From: DASRWI01 sp035654655
Lineage (GTDB): Bacteria; Bacteroidota; Ignavibacteria; Ignavibacteriales; Ignavibacteriaceae
Assembly (NCBI GenBank): GCA_035654655.1
Contig: DASRWI010000010.1
Location: forward strand, 1 to 64,000
Direction of reading: 5' to 3'
Length of the DNA: 64,000 bases
This document shows, one piece after another, positions 47,684 to 56,674 of the stretch. Numbering within the stretch: position 1 is the stretch's first letter; the number at the start of each line of letters is the position of its first letter. The notes under the pieces were generated by a model. It saw only the letters and a list, made by a program, of their open reading frames with translations, did not search any database and was not told the DNA's origin. The position numbers were made by a program, and so were the translations under genes.

Positions 47684-49213
47684 ATGAAAAGATTAATATT
47701 ATTCTTTTTTTGTTTATTAGGATTTAATCTATACTCACAATCTATTTATTGGGAGCAGGCTGGACTAAACAATATAAGCATAAGAGATATAGAATTTGTT
47801 AAATCTACCGGTACATTATATGCTTGTTCAAATTATAAAATATATTCTTCGACAAATAGAGGAATTACCTGGGATACAATTAATGTAGTTAATTTGGATA
47901 CATTTAATAACGCCCCTTGTAAATCAATAGCGGTAGATAATGAAAAAATTATTTATGTGCAAAGTTTAGGCTTTCTACAAAAATCAACAAATAATGGTTC
48001 TACCTGGATAAATATTGGTGCTAATATAGCAGGCGAACGCGAATTTAGTTCAGTTCATACTCTTCCTAATAATAATGTATTAGCAGGGGCATTAGGAAGA
48101 ATGTATCATTCTACTAATAAAGGTACATCGTGGACTTCGACTAATTACTACGGAGCTTTTTCAGGATATATAAAAGATAAAGATGGGATTTTGTTTGCTG
48201 ATATTGCAGGAAAGAGTGGATGTTTAAGTTGTGGACCTATTAGAAAATCGTTAGATACTGGGAAAACTTGGATAAATATTCCACAGCCCTATTCCTCTTA
48301 TATGAATACAATTGGTGTTTTTTCTGACAGTGTACTTGTTGGAATGGTAATAGATTTTTTAACTAAAGGTATTTATTTGTCTTATGATCAAGGAAGTACA
48401 TGGCAGATTATTGATAGTTCATCTTATCAATATTATTTGCAAAATGTAATTTTATTTAATGATGATAAGAATCATTTATTCTTAATTGACAAAGGAATTT
48501 CAGATAATCAATTGATGATTTCTTCTGATACTGGTAAAACCTTTACTTATGCCAATTTTACAGGATATATTGCAAAAATTATTTATGATGACTTTAATAC
48601 AATTTACTTAGCTACTGGTGCAGGAATTTATAGAACTAATTACTTTGCAACTCCTGTTGAATTAATTTCATTTAATGCAGTGGTTACAGATGGAATAGAA
48701 TTAAATTGGTCAACAGCATCAGAAACTAATAACAAAGGTTTTGAAGTGCAGAGGAGTTATGATAATAGTAATTTTATATCAATTGGCTTTGTTAATGGTG
48801 CAGGGACTTCTTCAGAAAATAAATCTTATTCATTTGTTGATAAATCTTTAAAACCAGGAACTTATTTTTATAGATTAAAACAAATAGATTTTGATGGTTC
48901 TTATAAATATCATAAAACTATTACAGTAAATTATATTGATAAAAATATTCCCGATGAATTTATTTTATATCAGAATTATCCAAACCCATTTAATCCTTCA
49001 ACAAAAATAAAATATTTTATAAATCAAGATGCCCAAGTTGAATTAAAATTATTAACACCAATGGGAGAAGAGAATTTATTAGAAAAGGGATTAAAGTCTG
49101 CAGGAGAATACGAATATATTTTCGATGGAAGTAAATTATCTTCGGGAATATATTTTATGAAAGTAATTGTTGGTAATGAAAGTAAAATAATTAAAATGAT
49201 TTTGATGAAATGA
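47684..49213 (+). CDS. Secreted beta-propeller protein with T9SS sorting domain
   Basis: 509 residues. The signal peptide is MKRLILFFFCLLGFNLYSQ. Residues about 25-320 have repeated STNRGITWD, STNNGSTW, STNKGTSW and SYDQGSTW units, the Asp-box-like pattern of BNR/YCF48-type propellers. A fibronectin-like module follows (ATPVELISFNA, LNWSTASETNNKGF, YFYRLKQID), then the T9SS type A domain (YQNYPNPFNPST, GIYFMKV, KMILMK). It is probably a secreted surface protein; the ligand is unknown. Confidence 0.85.
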   Translation: MKRLILFFFCLLGFNLYSQSIYWEQAGLNNISIRDIEFVKSTGTLYACSNYKIYSSTNRGITWDTINVVNLDTFNNAPCKSIAVDNEKIIYVQSLGFLQKSTNNGSTWINIGANIAGEREFSSVHTLPNNNVLAGALGRMYHSTNKGTSWTSTNYYGAFSGYIKDKDGILFADIAGKSGCLSCGPIRKSLDTGKTWINIPQPYSSYMNTIGVFSDSVLVGMVIDFLTKGIYLSYDQGSTWQIIDSSSYQYYLQNVILFNDDKNHLFLIDKGISDNQLMISSDTGKTFTYANFTGYIAKIIYDDFNTIYLATGAGIYRTNYFATPVELISFNAVVTDGIELNWSTASETNNKGFEVQRSYDNSNFISIGFVNGAGTSSENKSYSFVDKSLKPGTYFYRLKQIDFDGSYKYHKTITVNYIDKNIPDEFILYQNYPNPFNPSTKIKYFINQDAQVELKLLTPMGEENLLEKGLKSAGEYEYIFDGSKLSSGIYFMKVIVGNESKIIKMILMK

Positions 49214-49237
49214 AAAAGGAGGCTAAACTTCCTTTTT
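49213..49237. terminator. Terminator hairpin between convergent genes
   Basis: AAAAAGGAGG (49213-49222) pairs with CTTCCTTTTT (49228-49237), with one G-T pair. It lies between the propeller gene and the convergent Lon-substrate-domain gene. Confidence 0.7.
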
Positions 49238-49874
49238 ATTTATACTCTGAAGAATTTATATAACCATCATTGCGTATAAGTTCATCTAAAACACTTCTGT
49301 TTTCAATTTCTTTTTCCAGCTTATCTAAATGTTCGATTAAATATAAAAGTCTTTTATTCTCATTCTTTAAAGAAAGAAGTGCAAGTTGCTGCTCTAAGTT
49401 TAAACCTGATTTTTCAGCAAGTTTAAATGATTTATAACCAGCTGTCTCAAAATTTTTCCAAAAATCTTCATCAGGAGAAAATTCAATTTTTTCTAAAATC
49501 TTTTCAAATAATTCCTGAAGCTCATTAATTAAATTGCTATCAGCTTCGTTATGGATATCATTATATTCATCAACGTCAGCTAAATAATAACCATCCGGAT
49601 GCATTTCTATTTTTTTAATTTTAAATCGGTTTAAGCCTTTAACAATAATATCGCTTTCACCATTATCATATTTATTTGTAATTGCAGATATAATTACATA
49701 ACATCCAAGCTTTGACATTTCTTTTCGAATCTCAGGAACGATACCAAAACCGGTTTGCCCATAAATGCATCTAGAAATCATTTTCTTATATCTTTCCTCA
49801 AAAATATGTAAAGGATATTTAGAATTCGGGAAGACTACAAGATTTAAAGGAAATATGGGTATTCTTTTTTCCAT
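49236..49874 (-). CDS. Lon-substrate-binding-domain protein (LonN/LAN type)
   Basis: About 212 residues if the ATG at 49874 (MEKRIPIFPLNLVVFPNS) is used; an in-frame ATG 30 bases upstream adds a hydrophobic-leaning extension (MFNVKLIIMI) and cannot be excluded. The Lon N-terminal domain motifs YPLHIFEERYKKMI and IISAITNKYDNGESDIIVKGLNRFKI are clear. No protease or ATPase part is present. Family members are thought to bind proteins; the role is unknown. Confidence 0.75.
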   Translation of the reverse strand: MEKRIPIFPLNLVVFPNSKYPLHIFEERYKKMISRCIYGQTGFGIVPEIRKEMSKLGCYVIISAITNKYDNGESDIIVKGLNRFKIKKIEMHPDGYYLADVDEYNDIHNEADSNLINELQELFEKILEKIEFSPDEDFWKNFETAGYKSFKLAEKSGLNLEQQLALLSLKNENKRLLYLIEHLDKLEKEIENRSVLDELIRNDGYINSSEYK

Positions 49875-49962
49875 AATCATAATTATTAATTTAACATTAA
49901 ACAAATTTATAAAAAAAGAGTTCCACGCTTAAATAATCATATCACCCTTGTACAAAGGGGAT

Positions 49963-49992
49963 AAAAAAAAGACATACTTTTAGTATGTCTTT
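49963..49992 (-). terminator. Intrinsic terminator of the Fe-S/SOD operon
   Basis: On the minus strand a 10-bp stem (49968-49977 with 49983-49992, five-base loop) is followed by an 8-base T-run. It lies just after the superoxide dismutase gene. Confidence 0.8.
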
Positions 49993-50013
49993 AGAAAATT
50001 CTGAAAATTAAGT

Positions 50014-50622
50014 TTATTTTGCCATTTTTAATCTTCTATTTACTTCTTCCCAATTAATAACATTCCACCAATTTTCAATATATTCAGGTCTTCTATTCTG
50101 ATATTTCAAATAATAAGCATGTTCCCAAACATCAAGACCAAGAATAGGGAAGCCCTTCTTTTCAGCAACATCCATTAAAGGATTATCCTGATTTGGAGTA
50201 GAAGTTATTTCAACTTTACCATTGTTAGCAATTAGCCAAGCCCATCCTGAGCCAAATCTACCAACTGCAGCTTCAGAAAATTTTGTTTTGAATTGTTCGA
50301 AAGAACCAAACGCAGAATTTATTAAATTAGAAACATCTCCTGTTGGAACTCCGCCGCCATCCTTTTTCATAATCTGCCAGAACATTGAATGATTATAATG
50401 TCCACCTCCATTATTCCTAACACCAACAGGGTATTTAGAAATCTGAGACATTAAATCTTCAAGAGATTTACCTTCAGCATCGGTGCCTTCAAGGACTTTA
50501 TTTAAATTAGTAACATAAGCATTGTGGTGTTTTGTATGGTGAATTTCCATAGTCATCTTGTCTATATAAGGTTCAAGAGCATCATAACCATAAGGTAGTT
50601 GGGGCAGTTCAAATTTTGCCAT
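50014..50622 (-). CDS. Superoxide dismutase (Fe/Mn type)
   Basis: 202 residues from the ATG at 50622, chosen because AGGAG lies at good distance. FELPQLPYGYDALEPYIDK, HHTKHHNAYV, GGGHYNHSMFW and LDVWEHAYYLKYQNRRPEY hold the metal His and Asp ligands. The frame stays open upstream, where an ATG at 50739 with a GGATT site would add a 39-residue leader with an RRNFL Tat-like start, so an exported form may also be made. It detoxifies superoxide. Last gene of the operon. Confidence 0.93.
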   Translation of the reverse strand: MAKFELPQLPYGYDALEPYIDKMTMEIHHTKHHNAYVTNLNKVLEGTDAEGKSLEDLMSQISKYPVGVRNNGGGHYNHSMFWQIMKKDGGGVPTGDVSNLINSAFGSFEQFKTKFSEAAVGRFGSGWAWLIANNGKVEITSTPNQDNPLMDVAEKKGFPILGLDVWEHAYYLKYQNRRPEYIENWWNVINWEEVNRRLKMAK

Positions 50623-50750
50623 TTTTTTATTTCTCCTGATTAAATTATTATTTAAAATTCCAAATTTATTTTCAACGTTATTTATTCCTGATAAAATTGT
50701 AAAAGTACCAACTGAATACAAAAAATTTCTTCTATTCATAAACCAATCCT

Positions 50751-51107
50751 TTATACTCCGAATGATTCTCCACAACCACAAGTTTTTTTAGCATTCGGAT
50801 TGTTAAAAACAAAACCTTTACCATTTAACCCATCAGAAAAATCAAGTTCAGTACCCATTAAATAGAACAAACTTTTACCATCAATAAAAAGTTTAACATT
50901 ATCTTGTTCCATAATGGTATCGCTTTCGCGTGGCTCAGGATCAAAATTCATTGTATACGTAAATCCTGAACATCCTCCTCCTTTAATACCAATTCGAATT
51001 CCATAAGTACCAGGAATATTATTTTCTTCCATAATCCTGGAAACTTCTTTAACTGCTTTTTCACTTAGTGTGATATCATTTTTTACATCATTCATTTTTG
51101 TCCTCAC
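50751..51107 (-). CDS. IscA/ErpA/SufA-type Fe-S carrier
   Basis: 118 residues. The three conserved cysteines are visible: Cys46 in GGGCSGFTY and Cys110 and Cys112 in TCGCGESF. It receives iron-sulfur clusters and passes them to apoproteins. A second in-frame ATG at 51095 may be the true start. The next gene, a protein of unknown function, ends at its start. Confidence 0.92.
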   Translation of the reverse strand: MRTKMNDVKNDITLSEKAVKEVSRIMEENNIPGTYGIRIGIKGGGCSGFTYTMNFDPEPRESDTIMEQDNVKLFIDGKSLFYLMGTELDFSDGLNGKGFVFNNPNAKKTCGCGESFGV

Positions 51108-51418
51108 TATAATGGATCACCAGGAGTAGTAGTTACGAACTCAGGGTAATTCAATTTCCAGTTAATTCCTTCTTTAATTTTTAATAAAATATTTTGTTCT
51201 TCTAAAAATTTTATAATTTGTTCACTTAAATCATCAACAATCCGATAGCTAGCTTTAATATCTTTTTTTTCTAAATAACTCTTTACTCCATATTGAATAT
51301 CTCGAAAAAAAACATTAGAATTATGAAAAATGGGGAACTTAGTTTTCATAAAGTTTAGGAAGGTTCCCGGATCTTCTTTAATCGAAATTACAATATTATT
51401 TAAATCTGTTTTGTTCAT
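51107..51418 (-). CDS. Cysteine-free protein of unknown function in the Fe-S operon
   Basis: 103 residues, mostly helical, with no cysteine at all and no signal peptide. Its only notable strings are VFFRDIQYGVKSYLEKKD and LNYPEFVTTTPGDPL. It sits where an IscU scaffold is often found, between cysteine desulfurase and IscA-like genes, but without cysteines it cannot hold a cluster in the usual way. I do not recognise the family. Confidence 0.6.
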   Translation of the reverse strand: MNKTDLNNIVISIKEDPGTFLNFMKTKFPIFHNSNVFFRDIQYGVKSYLEKKDIKASYRIVDDLSEQIIKFLEEQNILLKIKEGINWKLNYPEFVTTTPGDPL

Positions 51419-51423
51419 TTATC

Positions 51424-52593
51424 TTACCCATTTATTAAAGTTAAAGGTGAAATGCTCCTGAGATATTGTATCTTCTCAGAAAATATTTTTATAGTTTCTA
51501 AAATTTCTTCTTTTGTTGTGTAACGGCTTAAGCCAAATCTAATTGTTGAACTTAATAAATTTTCCTCAAGTTTAATTGCTTTAAGAACATGGCTGACTTT
51601 AGCTTTGCTGCTTGTACAAGCTGAACTTGTTGAAAAAGCAATGTTTTTTATTTCAGCAATTAAATTATCAGCTTTAACACCATCTATTGAAATATTTAAA
51701 TTACCTGGCAATCTATTTTCAGGATGACCGTTTAAGGTAATTCCTTCTATCTGATTTTTTAGTTCTAAATAAAGCAAATCTCTTAAGAATGAAATTCTTT
51801 TTGCATCTTCATCCATATTATTATTTGCTAATTCAACTGCTTTTCCAAATCCAACAATTCCAGGGACATTAAGAGTACCGGACCGTAAATTATTTTCCTG
51901 ACCACCACCAAATAGCAGAGGTTTAAGCTTTACTTTATTTTTTATATATAAGGCACCAACACCTTTAGGACCATGCAATTTATGTCCTGAAAAAGAAGCT
52001 AAATCTACAAATTGTTCCTGTACATCAAATTTAATTTTACCTAAAGCTTGTACGGCATCAGTATGGAAAAGAACATTTCTATTTCTACAGATTTGACCAA
52101 TTTCTTTTATGTTGTTTAAAGAACCAATTTCATTGTTAGCATAAATTATGGAAACTAATATTGTATTTGGTTTAATAGCTTTTTCTAACTCATAACTATC
52201 AACCAAACCATATCTATCAACCGGAAGATATGTTACTTCAATGCCTTTATTTTCTAAGTTTGCTAATGAATCCAAGCTTGCATGATGGTCAACTTGCGAA
52301 GATATTATATGATTCCCTTTAAATGAATAAGATTCAGAAATTCCATTATGAACCGTGTTTATGCTTTCCGTAGCACAACTTGTAAAAACAATTTCTTTTT
52401 TATCGGCATTAATGAAGTTAGCCAATATAGTTCTGGAATTTTCCACGGCAGATTCAGCTTCCCACCCAAAGTAATGACTTTTAGAAGAAGGATTCCCAAA
52501 TTTCTCATATAGATAGAGGAGCATTGCTTCCACAACTTCTGGAGCTGGTTGAGTAGTTGCATTATTATCTAAATAAATTCTTTTTAATGCCAT
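51424..52593 (-). CDS. iscS: Cysteine desulfurase (IscS/NifS)
   Basis: 389 residues. DNNATTQPAP at the start, the pyridoxal phosphate Lys205 in FSGHKLHGPKGVGAL, and the sulfur-carrying Cys326 in STSSACTSSK are in place. It takes sulfur from cysteine for cluster assembly. It begins at the stop of the regulator gene. Both group I and group II forms are possible; the SSACTSSK loop fits the IscS type. Confidence 0.93.
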   Translation of the reverse strand: MALKRIYLDNNATTQPAPEVVEAMLLYLYEKFGNPSSKSHYFGWEAESAVENSRTILANFINADKKEIVFTSCATESINTVHNGISESYSFKGNHIISSQVDHHASLDSLANLENKGIEVTYLPVDRYGLVDSYELEKAIKPNTILVSIIYANNEIGSLNNIKEIGQICRNRNVLFHTDAVQALGKIKFDVQEQFVDLASFSGHKLHGPKGVGALYIKNKVKLKPLLFGGGQENNLRSGTLNVPGIVGFGKAVELANNNMDEDAKRISFLRDLLYLELKNQIEGITLNGHPENRLPGNLNISIDGVKADNLIAEIKNIAFSTSSACTSSKAKVSHVLKAIKLEENLLSSTIRFGLSRYTTKEEILETIKIFSEKIQYLRSISPLTLING

Positions 52594-53000
52594 TAATAAA
52601 TAATTTCTTTTAATTTTGTTCTAAAAAGTATTTCATCTATATCAGATTGAATTTTTAATAAAGGACCACGCACTGTACAAATATCTAAATAATAACAAAT
52701 ACCATCTTCATTTTCCCGAGCACATTTAGTGATTCTATCATCTTCATTTAAGTAGTCTATTATATGTTTAAGTGGAATATCACCAATTCCTTCTTTAAGA
52801 AAATAACCACCTTTAACTCCTTGAAAGGAGATTAAAACTTTATTTTTTGATAACTGTTGTAAGACCTTTGCTAATAATTCGTATGATAGCTCATGTTTAT
52901 CAGAAATCTCTTTTGTAGTTGAAGATTCTTGCAATTCTTTATTTGCCATATACTTAATAGCAATTAAAGCATACTCTATTTTTTTTGAAAATTTAAACAT
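52593..53000 (-). CDS. Rrf2-family regulator, IscR-like
   Basis: 135 residues, starting at the ATG that gives MFKFSKKIEYALIAI; an upstream start is possible. The winged helix has the Rrf2 pattern TKEISDKHELSYELLAKVLQQL and GGYFLKEG. Cys93, Cys102 and Cys108 are spaced like the [2Fe-2S] cysteines of IscR. It likely senses Fe-S status and represses this operon, which starts at its own gene. Confidence 0.88.
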   Translation of the reverse strand: MFKFSKKIEYALIAIKYMANKELQESSTTKEISDKHELSYELLAKVLQQLSKNKVLISFQGVKGGYFLKEGIGDIPLKHIIDYLNEDDRITKCARENEDGICYYLDICTVRGPLLKIQSDIDEILFRTKLKEIIY

Positions 53001-53160
53001 AAAAATAAGACTAATATTGTCGGATTTAATATTCAAACATAATATCTTTTTCTATATTAAAGAAGTGACATAAGCAATGTCAAGAGAATTGAGCTTTGTG
53101 GTTAGAAGCAACAAATATCATTAGAAAAAATTGTTTATTAGGTAAAATAAAGAGAAAATT

Positions 53161-53388
53161 ATGGAAAAATCAGACCTTAAAATCCGAAGCAATAAATCAA
53201 GATTTGCTCTTTTAATAGCCATAATTGCAGCTATAATTTTTGTAATATGGTTAATAGTCTTTTTTGATAAACAAGATGAAGGTAAAAATAAGTCAGGTTA
53301 TTTAATAAAACAGATTACGGAAAAACAAAATAATCCGCTTTCATTTGGCGATTCAAACTTTAGAAATTATAAAACCTTAAAAACTTAA
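53161..53388 (+). CDS. Small single-pass membrane protein
   Basis: 75 residues with one hydrophobic segment near residues 15-36 (FALLIAIIAAIIFVIWLIVFF) written here in part, flanked by basic residues. It is divergent from the IscR-like regulator. No family is recognised. The short length and single membrane helix make it a low-certainty gene, but the start codon follows an AAAGAGAAAA purine tract. Confidence 0.5.
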   Translation: MEKSDLKIRSNKSRFALLIAIIAAIIFVIWLIVFFDKQDEGKNKSGYLIKQITEKQNNPLSFGDSNFRNYKTLKT

Positions 53389-53422
53389 TTAAGCACAAAC
53401 TTATTAAAGTTTATGCTTAATT
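53387..53422. terminator. Bidirectional terminator between convergent genes
   Basis: A 16-bp stem (53387-53402 with 53407-53422, one mismatch) with a 4-nt loop lies between the small membrane protein gene and the outer-membrane paralogue on the other strand. Confidence 0.65.
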
Positions 53423-53424
53423 CA

Positions 53425-54927
53425 TTACCATCCGAATTTTACCTGAGCATAAACGGAATTTTCACCCACAAAATTATCATAAGCAAAAGCAGCATCGAGT
53501 TGCATTATATTAAATAAATTAAAACCAAAACCAAATGTTGGTCTTAATTCAGCCATACCTAATCTGAAGGCAAATCCTAAATTCTTCTGAAAATTTAATC
53601 TATACTCAGTTCCGATTCTTAATCTTTCAAAATATTTTTGAAATCTTACATCCTGTTTTGCTATATCAAAAATATCCAAGGCAACATCCCAATCAGGAGT
53701 AATAGGATGTATTGCACCAAGGTTTACAAGAACAGGAACCTTTAAATCAAAAGGAAGTCCAACATCAACATTTCTTCCAACAGTTTGAATAATTGTATCT
53801 CCTTGATTAGTTAAGAGAATATTTCCATTTATATCGCGCTTATAATCATAATAACTTACATAAAAATTTGCATGCATTGTCGAAGTTATTTTTTGAACAG
53901 GAATTATATTCTGTATTGATAAACCTATTTCAGTACCTGTAGGGAAGCTAAGCATACCGCCCACATCCATTGTAAATCCGGTTGTATATTGAGTAAGATC
54001 TCTTTTAAGAACATTAAGAATATCTTCATAATGTTTCGTAACTATACGACTTGCTGAAAACCTTCTATGTATAACTTTCAAATTTGCACCAACGCTAAAG
54101 AAAGGATTCAATTTCATTCCATATCCGGCAACTCCAACAATATCAATGTAACTAATAGAATATGTTATTGGTAATATCTCAGTATTAACATCTTGATTAT
54201 TATTAAAAGCAACTTGCAAAACATTATAAAGCTGTAGAATGGCATTTTGTACTTCTGGAGAATTTATATCAAGATTATCTATGTTATCAGGAAGATTAAC
54301 TGCCAAGGCTGCTTCAGTAATGGGGCTTAGCTGCACCATAAAAGCTGATTGTCCTATTCCATAAATGCTAAAACCAAAATTATTTATTTGTCCTGATATG
54401 GAAGGTATAACTCTTATTCCATGAACATTAGGATTGCTGCTGCTTCCTATAATATCTCTTGAAAGTTCATAAGGTACTTTCAGCCCTTCCTGCATTCTTT
54501 TTATTGCAGCAATTTGCTGCTGCCATGTTTGTGCATTATTAAAATCCTGTAAACCCAACCATACTTCTTGCAAGGAATAAGCCTCTTCAAATTCTCTTCT
54601 ATGGCTTTGAATATAATTTGCTGCATCATAAGTTTTAGGAGGTAAACTTGCCTGAATTCCAATTACCTCAAAGGAAGTTCTGCCTCTTTTCAATGTTGCA
54701 GGATTATATAACATTCCATTCAGATATTTACCATTGGCAGTTTGAGTTTTACCCATTCCAATTGCTTTTACATCTTCTTTTAAAAATGGAATTGCTAATT
54801 CAGTTGCAGAAGTAAGAATGGACGTATCAGGATATTCTACAAATCCTGGTTCAAAGTAATATCCATTTTGTGAATAGAGGATAGAATATAACGATAGAAC
54901 AAAAAAAGTTAGTAACAACTTATTCAT
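53425..54927 (-). CDS. Outer-membrane barrel protein, tandem paralogue 1
   Basis: 500 residues. A signal peptide (LLLTFFVLSLYSILYSQ) is followed by DVKAIGMGKTQTANGKYLNGMLYNPATLKR, an alternating-strand pattern resembling the PorV/FadL group, and a terminal Trp (VKFGW) that fits the barrel insertion signal. It is strongly similar over its length to the gene at 55008. A transport or T9SS-related role is a guess. Confidence 0.75.
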   Translation of the reverse strand: MNKLLLTFFVLSLYSILYSQNGYYFEPGFVEYPDTSILTSATELAIPFLKEDVKAIGMGKTQTANGKYLNGMLYNPATLKRGRTSFEVIGIQASLPPKTYDAANYIQSHRREFEEAYSLQEVWLGLQDFNNAQTWQQQIAAIKRMQEGLKVPYELSRDIIGSSSNPNVHGIRVIPSISGQINNFGFSIYGIGQSAFMVQLSPITEAALAVNLPDNIDNLDINSPEVQNAILQLYNVLQVAFNNNQDVNTEILPITYSISYIDIVGVAGYGMKLNPFFSVGANLKVIHRRFSASRIVTKHYEDILNVLKRDLTQYTTGFTMDVGGMLSFPTGTEIGLSIQNIIPVQKITSTMHANFYVSYYDYKRDINGNILLTNQGDTIIQTVGRNVDVGLPFDLKVPVLVNLGAIHPITPDWDVALDIFDIAKQDVRFQKYFERLRIGTEYRLNFQKNLGFAFRLGMAELRPTFGFGFNLFNIMQLDAAFAYDNFVGENSVYAQVKFGW

Positions 54928-55007
54928 AGGTTCCTCAAATCGTTATTTTATTATTCCAATAAAATAATAAATATATTTTAATCTTTATTTTTCATTACGC
55001 ACAAGTC

Positions 55008-56507
55008 CTACCAACCAAATCTTACCTGAGCATAAATGGAATTTTCATCTACAAAATTATCCCAGGCATATGCAGCATCTATCTGGAAAAAATTATATAT
55101 ATTCAAACCTAATCCGTAAGTCGGATGAAGATCTGCCATTCCTAATCTTGCACTCAAGAAGAAATTTTTTTCAAATGAAAATCTATACTCTGTGCCTATT
55201 CTTAATCTTTCCCAATATTTATTGAATCTTGAATCCTGCTCAGCCATATCATAAATATCCAGCGCAACATCCCAATCTTTATTGATTGGATGAATGGCAC
55301 CAATATTTACAAGTATAGGGACTTTCAAATTAAATGGATTTGCAACATTAGCACTTCTGTTTATTGTTTGTAGAACAGTATCTCCTTGAGGAGTTAATAC
55401 TTTATTCCCTAATGAATCTCTTTTGTATGCAGAGTAAGTGTAAGAAAAGTCAGAATACATTGTTGAATTAAGTTTTTGAACTGGAATTATATTTTGTAAG
55501 GATAAGGCAACCTCAGTTCCAGTAGGGAAGGTCAATATGCCTCCTAAGTCTAAAGTAACCCCTGTTATGTATGAATTTAAATCTCTCTTAAGGACATTTA
55601 GAATATCATTATAATCCATTGTAACAACACGGCTGATTGAAAATCTTCTATGTATTACTTTTATGTTCGCTCCTAATCCTAAAAGTTTATTTACCTGTAA
55701 TCCATAACCAGCTGCTCCAACTATATCAATATAACTTGTAGAATAAGTTATTGGTAAGGCTTCAGTACTAACAGTATTATTTTCATTCATAGCTACCTGA
55801 AGAATGTTGAACAATTTTACTATAGCAAGTTGAGTTGCAGGGTCATTTAAATTATTAACATAGTCAGGTAATTCTACATTTAGCAAAGCTTCTATAACAG
55901 GACTTTGCTGAACCCTAAATCCTGATTGGCCAACTCCATAAAGACTAAAACCAAAATTATCTATTTGTGCAGATATTGATGGTATGACTCTTACACCATG
56001 TATTTCAGGATCTCTGCTATTTCCAATAACTTTGGTTGATAATTCATAAGGGAATTTTAATCCTGCTTGTATTCTTTTAACTGCCGTTAATTGCTGATTT
56101 ATATCTTGAGCAGCTTGAAAATCTGCAATACCAGCCCAAACTTCCTGTAATGAAAAAGCCTGTTCAAATTCTGTTCTATTGTTTTGAATATAATGTGCGG
56201 CATTATATGTATTTGGAGGTAAACTTGCCTGTATGCCTAAAACTTCAAAGGAAGTTCTTTTGCGATTAAGCAAAGCAGGATTATACATCATTGCGTTAAA
56301 GAATTTACCATTAGCAATTTGAGTTTTACCCATACCTATAGCTTTGACATCTTCTTTTAATACAGGAATGGAAAGAGTTTTAAGAGGGTTAGTCATAAAA
56401 GTATCCGGATAAATTTGGTATCCAGATTCATAAAAATATCCACTTTGAGGGAGTATTGTAAAAGTAAATAATAAGAAAATTGTTAAGGTTGCATATAAAG
56501 TTTTCAT
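55008..56507 (-). CDS. Outer-membrane barrel protein, tandem paralogue 2
   Basis: 499 residues with signal peptide, the same GMGKTQIANGKFFNAMMYNP segment and a terminal VRFGW. Blocks such as IQASLPP, LQEVW, HGVRVIPSIS and GATLDLGGIL/VTLDLGG-like strands line up with the downstream paralogue. The two genes sit head to tail 80 bp apart and arose by duplication. This one is transcribed first and shares a divergent promoter gap with the beta-CASP gene. Confidence 0.75.
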   Translation of the reverse strand: MKTLYATLTIFLLFTFTILPQSGYFYESGYQIYPDTFMTNPLKTLSIPVLKEDVKAIGMGKTQIANGKFFNAMMYNPALLNRKRTSFEVLGIQASLPPNTYNAAHYIQNNRTEFEQAFSLQEVWAGIADFQAAQDINQQLTAVKRIQAGLKFPYELSTKVIGNSRDPEIHGVRVIPSISAQIDNFGFSLYGVGQSGFRVQQSPVIEALLNVELPDYVNNLNDPATQLAIVKLFNILQVAMNENNTVSTEALPITYSTSYIDIVGAAGYGLQVNKLLGLGANIKVIHRRFSISRVVTMDYNDILNVLKRDLNSYITGVTLDLGGILTFPTGTEVALSLQNIIPVQKLNSTMYSDFSYTYSAYKRDSLGNKVLTPQGDTVLQTINRSANVANPFNLKVPILVNIGAIHPINKDWDVALDIYDMAEQDSRFNKYWERLRIGTEYRFSFEKNFFLSARLGMADLHPTYGLGLNIYNFFQIDAAYAWDNFVDENSIYAQVRFGW

Positions 56508-56617
56508 AAATTTCTCATTAATTAAAAATCATAAATATTCATTTATAAATCCATAATTTTAATAATAGTTTATTATTAAACTAGTGTATGTATTGCAGGT
56601 TAATAGATGAAGCTCTA

Positions 56618-56646
56618 TTGACATAATTCAACTATATGTATATTTT
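56618..56646 (+). promoter_or_regulatory. Candidate sigma-70-like promoter for the beta-CASP gene
   Basis: TTGACA (56618-56623), a 17-nt spacer and TATTTT (56641-56646), 28 bases before the GTG start. The -35 match is perfect; the -10 match is partial. Confidence 0.4.
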
Positions 56647-56674
56647 TAATAACGTTTAACATTAAAGGCTTAAA

